Assembly: GCA_019424135.1 (NCBI GenBank)
Contig: JAHYZZ010000019.1
Span: forward strand, 7,017 to 48,633
DNA: 41,617 nt
Direction: 5' to 3'
Source: Lachnospiraceae bacterium
GTDB lineage: Bacteria > Bacillota > Clostridia > Lachnospirales > Lachnospiraceae
Program-made: the position numbers and the translations under genes
The notes under the pieces: model-generated
Database searches by the model: none
What the model was told of the DNA's origin: nothing
What the model saw: only the letters and a program-made list of their open reading frames with translations
In this document: piece after piece, positions 39,264 through 41,617 of the stretch
Numbering within the stretch: position 1 is the stretch's first letter
How the letters are laid out: the number at the start of each line of letters is the position of its first letter

Positions 39264-40070
39264 ATGAAATGTCCAATATGTGGATTTGAGAATGCGAAGG
39301 ATTCACAATTTTGTGGGAACTGCGGGACACCGCTGATTCCGGAGGAGCCGGAAAAGAGAGGATCCAAAAAGACACCTGTCATCCTTGCAGTTGTGGTGAT
39401 CCTGGTGGTGCTCCTGGCAGCAGTGGCAGGCTATTTTGCTTATGATCTGCTCTCTGATGGTGATCCTGTGGAGGTTGAGGAAGAGACGAAGGAGCCTGCT
39501 GAAAAGAAAGAAGAAGCAGATACGAAGCAGGAAGAGGAAGACACAGAAGAGAACGTGGCAAAAACAAGCGAGGAGGGGGTCTTTTCGCTTTCTAATACAG
39601 AAGAACCGACTGCGTTTGGAACGGCGTTTGAACTGCCGGTTGTCCAGGCAATGGCAACATCGGTCATTGATCAGGAAGGATATGACAACAGTGCAGCAAT
39701 GGTGCTGGATGGAAGGGATGAGACATCCTGGCAGGAAGGTGTTCCCGGGGAAGGAATCGGAGAAGGGATCTCCCTTTATCTGGATGGAACATACAAAGTG
39801 AAGTATCTTGCATTCAAGCTTGGAAATTGGAGATCGTCAGATTATTATGCGCAAAATAACAGGCCGCAGACCTTGAAGATTACCATGGGCGGCCATGAGA
39901 CCCAGGTGACATTTTCAGATTTGAAACAGGAACAATGGGTGGCAGTAGATGGAGATTGTGATGCTTCAGAGATTCAGATTGAAATTGTGTCCGTCTATCA
40001 AGGGACTAATCCATCATGGGATGATACCTGCATCGCAGAAGTGAGCATTTATGGAGAGCAAGCAAACTAA
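39264..40070 (+). CDS. Zinc-ribbon membrane protein with discoidin-like extracellular domain
   Basis: The 268-residue protein has a zinc ribbon CPICG...CGNCG (3-21), a membrane helix (about 37-60), a very acidic linker (about 66-105), and a C-terminal domain (about 115-268). This domain has the pattern of F5/8-type C (discoidin-like) or NADase-type glycan-binding modules: NSAAMVLDGRDETSWQEG near its start, GISLYLDGTYKVKYLAFKLG in the middle, and TCIAEVSIYG as last strand. Carbohydrate or surface binding is likely from the fold (inference). An AAGGAGGA site precedes the ATG. It is the last member of the cluster recognised here. Confidence 0.85.
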   Translation: MKCPICGFENAKDSQFCGNCGTPLIPEEPEKRGSKKTPVILAVVVILVVLLAAVAGYFAYDLLSDGDPVEVEEETKEPAEKKEEADTKQEEEDTEENVAKTSEEGVFSLSNTEEPTAFGTAFELPVVQAMATSVIDQEGYDNSAAMVLDGRDETSWQEGVPGEGIGEGISLYLDGTYKVKYLAFKLGNWRSSDYYAQNNRPQTLKITMGGHETQVTFSDLKQEQWVAVDGDCDASEIQIEIVSVYQGTNPSWDDTCIAEVSIYGEQAN

Positions 40071-40100
40071 ATTATTAAGATATGTAAAGGAGGAAATGTT

Positions 40101-40622
40101 ATGACATTTCGAGAAACAGACATTCACACATTAAGCTTCAATCCTTTTGACAAGATCAGCAAACAATGGATGCTGATTACAGCAGGGGATCAAAATGGGG
40201 CGAATACCATGACCGCCAGCTGGGGCGGCGTGGGGATCATGTGGGGGAAACCGGTGGCAACCGCATACATCCGTCCACAGAGGTATACCAAGGAATATGT
40301 AGACCAGAATGAATACTTTACCTTGTCTTTTCTGCCGGAAGAGTATCGCAGCGCCTTAAACATATGTGGCTCTGTATCCGGAAGAGACGTAGAAGATAAG
40401 TGGAAAGAGGCCGGGCTTCATCCTTATTTTGTAAATGAGGGAACACTAGAAGAGGTGGCTGCAGTAGAAGAGGCAGAGATGATCTTTGTGTGTCGGAAGC
40501 TCTACGCACAGGAAATGTATCCAGAATGCTTTACTGAAAATGAATGCGATGCCAGATGGTATCCACAGAAGGATTACCACACCATGTACATCGCAGAGAT
40601 TGTGAAAGTACTGGTAAAATAA
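40101..40622 (+). CDS. Flavin reductase family protein (FMN-binding split barrel)
   Basis: The 173-residue soluble protein has the flavin reductase-like pattern: PFDKISKQWMLITAGDQNG at the N-terminus, NTMTASWGGVGIMWGKP (FMN-contact region), VATAYIRPQRYTKEYV, and YFTLSFLPEEYRSALNICG. It probably binds FMN and reduces it, or uses it for another redox reaction, with NAD(P)H; the specific substrate is not predictable. An AAAGGAGG site precedes the start, 30 bp after the preceding gene, with no promoter seen between. It may therefore be read through from the cluster, but its function looks unrelated. Confidence 0.88.
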   Translation: MTFRETDIHTLSFNPFDKISKQWMLITAGDQNGANTMTASWGGVGIMWGKPVATAYIRPQRYTKEYVDQNEYFTLSFLPEEYRSALNICGSVSGRDVEDKWKEAGLHPYFVNEGTLEEVAAVEEAEMIFVCRKLYAQEMYPECFTENECDARWYPQKDYHTMYIAEIVKVLVK

Positions 40623-40636
40623 TGGGTGAACAAAAT

Positions 40637-40667
40637 CAGGGACGGGGTTTTTCATTCCCCGTCCCTG
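40637..40667. repeat. GGGACGGGG palindrome, copy 3, between convergent genes
   Basis: CAGGGACGGGG (40637-40647), loop TTTTTCATT, CCCCGTCCCTG (40657-40667), a perfect 11-bp inverted repeat. It shares the GGGACGGGG core with copies 1 and 2. It lies between the flavin reductase stop and the convergent GH13 stop and may act as a transcription barrier. Confidence 0.85.
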
Positions 40668-40673
40668 CCCGTT

Positions 40674-41617
40674 TTATCGTTTCAAATACTGGATACTATA
40701 TGGCGGCATTTCCAGTTCCCCGGAAAGGGTCAGGTTGCTGCCGGTAATCAGCTCTTTTACAGGCCCGTTCAGATCGCCATGGGAAGCGGTATAAGGACTG
40801 TCGGAAGCATTGATGGCTACCATGATTTTTTCTTTTTCTGTGGCACGTTCAAAGATAAGCTGATGGTTGGTCAGTACCACATTCCGATAAGAGCCGTTGC
40901 ACAGTCCGTCACTTTGCTTACGGATCTGGATCAGAGTTTTGATCAGTTCTGTCAATTCGTTTTGCTTTGGCTCGTCAAAGCAGGGCCTTAGTGCATAGTC
41001 GTTGTCCGGTGATTTTTCTCCTGGTTCCCCCCATTCACTTCCGTAATAAATGCAGGGGATTCCCGGCATTCCCATCAAAAGTCCATAGGCCAGGGGCAGA
41101 TGATTTTTGTTGGTGAGGATACTTGCAATTCTGGTCACATCATGATTGTCTACAAAATTCATGAGATGTTTACCGCGGTACAGACACCACTGTTCAAAAC
41201 CGTACTGGCGCTGAAGAGAATGGGCGATTTCAAACATATTCATGGAGTTAAAGCTGGAATAAATACCCTTGTAGCACTCATAGTTGGTGCAGCTGTGAAG
41301 CATCTCATCGTTGACAATTCGGTTATAGTCGCCAAACAGCACTTCTCCGATCAGCACAAAATCTTCTTTCAGTTCCTGGGTAAAGGAACGCAGCCTGCGC
41401 ATGAAGTCAGGATCCAGGCTGTATGCCACGTCCAGGCGTAGTCCGTCAATGTCAAAAGTGTCAATCCAGAATTTTACACATTCCAACAGGTAATCTACGA
41501 CTGCCGGATTTTTCAGGTTCAGTTTCACCAGTTCGAAATGGCCTTCCCAGCCCTCGTACCAGAATCCGTCATTGTAAGCATTATTTCCGTCAAAATGAAT
41601 GATAAACCAATCTTTAT
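40674..41617 (-). CDS. Alpha-amylase family glycoside hydrolase (GH13), C-terminal part, cut by window end
   Basis: The frame is open through the window end and encodes about 314 residues. It starts within the catalytic barrel (DWFIIHFDGNNAYNDGFWYEG). GH13 motifs follow: GLRLDVAYSLD (nucleophile Asp), FVLIGEVLFGDY (acid/base Glu) and NFVDNHDVTRI (third Asp), then the GMPGIPCIYYGSEWG loop and a C-terminal beta domain ending SIQYLKR. The pattern points to a neopullulanase/cyclomaltodextrinase/maltogenic-amylase type enzyme acting on alpha-1,4-glucans; the missing N-terminus (domain N, signal peptide) prevents subfamily assignment. An internal GTG at 41528 can look like a start but is inside the domain. 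Confidence 0.92.
   Translation of the reverse strand, partial: KDWFIIHFDGNNAYNDGFWYEGWEGHFELVKLNLKNPAVVDYLLECVKFWIDTFDIDGLRLDVAYSLDPDFMRRLRSFTQELKEDFVLIGEVLFGDYNRIVNDEMLHSCTNYECYKGIYSSFNSMNMFEIAHSLQRQYGFEQWCLYRGKHLMNFVDNHDVTRIASILTNKNHLPLAYGLLMGMPGIPCIYYGSEWGEPGEKSPDNDYALRPCFDEPKQNELTELIKTLIQIRKQSDGLCNGSYRNVVLTNHQLIFERATEKEKIMVAINASDSPYTASHGDLNGPVKELITGSNLTLSGELEMPPYSIQYLKR

Noticed and set aside
26995..40070. Type VI or type VII secretion locus, because of FHA proteins and a kinase
   Set aside because: No EssC/EccC ATPase, WXG100 proteins, sheath proteins, Hcp or VgrG were seen; the only transporter is a single-chain ABC exporter.
40446..40655. 69-residue - strand frame over the end of the flavin reductase gene and the palindrome
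   Set aside because: Low-information antisense frame without ribosome site or homology pattern.

Overview
The window is a piece of a Gram-positive Clostridia chromosome, most likely Lachnospiraceae (genus not determinable by eye). The signs are strong AGGAGG-type ribosome binding sites, a HrcA/CIRCE heat-shock operator, a T-box leader, a PrkC/PrpC pair next to rsgA-rpe-thiN, a YugP-type zinc peptidase, a DUF5714 protein and several proteins with an N-terminal zinc ribbon followed by a membrane helix. Nearly all genes are on the + strand. Only pepT and a glycoside hydrolase cut by the window end are on the - strand.

Region 1 (1-6905): the tail of an unknown gene and its terminator; clpB behind a CIRCE-overlapped promoter, with dinB (DNA polymerase IV) 29 bp downstream; a perfect promoter immediately followed by a terminator; a YitT-family membrane protein; a membrane-anchored OB-fold-like protein; a perfect 29-bp palindrome; and convergent pepT. 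Region 2 (7028-20381): a long housekeeping run of murE, priA, def, fmt, a YugP-type peptidase, rsmB, rlmN, prpC, prkC (four PASTA domains), rsgA, rpe and thiN, mostly overlapping or closely spaced, ending in a good terminator. Region 3 (20487-24382): ychF, lgt, nagA and a cysteine-rich DUF5714 protein. Region 4 (24383-26846): two GGGGACGGGG palindromes, a cluster of DnaA-box-like 9-mers, a sigma-A promoter with a perfect DnaA box in its spacer, and a T-box leader with a UAC (Tyr) specifier. These stand in front of a DUF3267 metalloprotease-like gene and tyrS.

Region 5 (26995-40070) is the most interesting part. It is a 13-kb, one-direction cluster of 12 genes. Seven carry zf-ribbon-type zinc ribbons; five of those have the order cytosolic zinc ribbon, one membrane helix, extracytoplasmic domain (C-type-lectin-like, NTF2-like, two TPR+WG-repeat proteins, discoidin-like). 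Embedded in it are an FHA-FHA-ABC exporter of Rv1747 architecture, a stand-alone FHA protein, a transmembrane Ser/Thr kinase with extracytoplasmic TPRs and unusual HGD/DFN motifs, a 48-residue membrane peptide starting with TTG, and a 4-TM protein with a possible degenerate FHA domain. I infer a phospho-signalling envelope system in which kinase and FHA modules control an exporter and a set of surface proteins tethered by zinc-ribbon membrane anchors. Its substrate and function are not visible in the sequence.

Region 6 (40101-41617): a flavin reductase-like protein, a third GGGACGGGG palindrome, and the C-terminal part of a GH13 alpha-amylase-family enzyme on the - strand.
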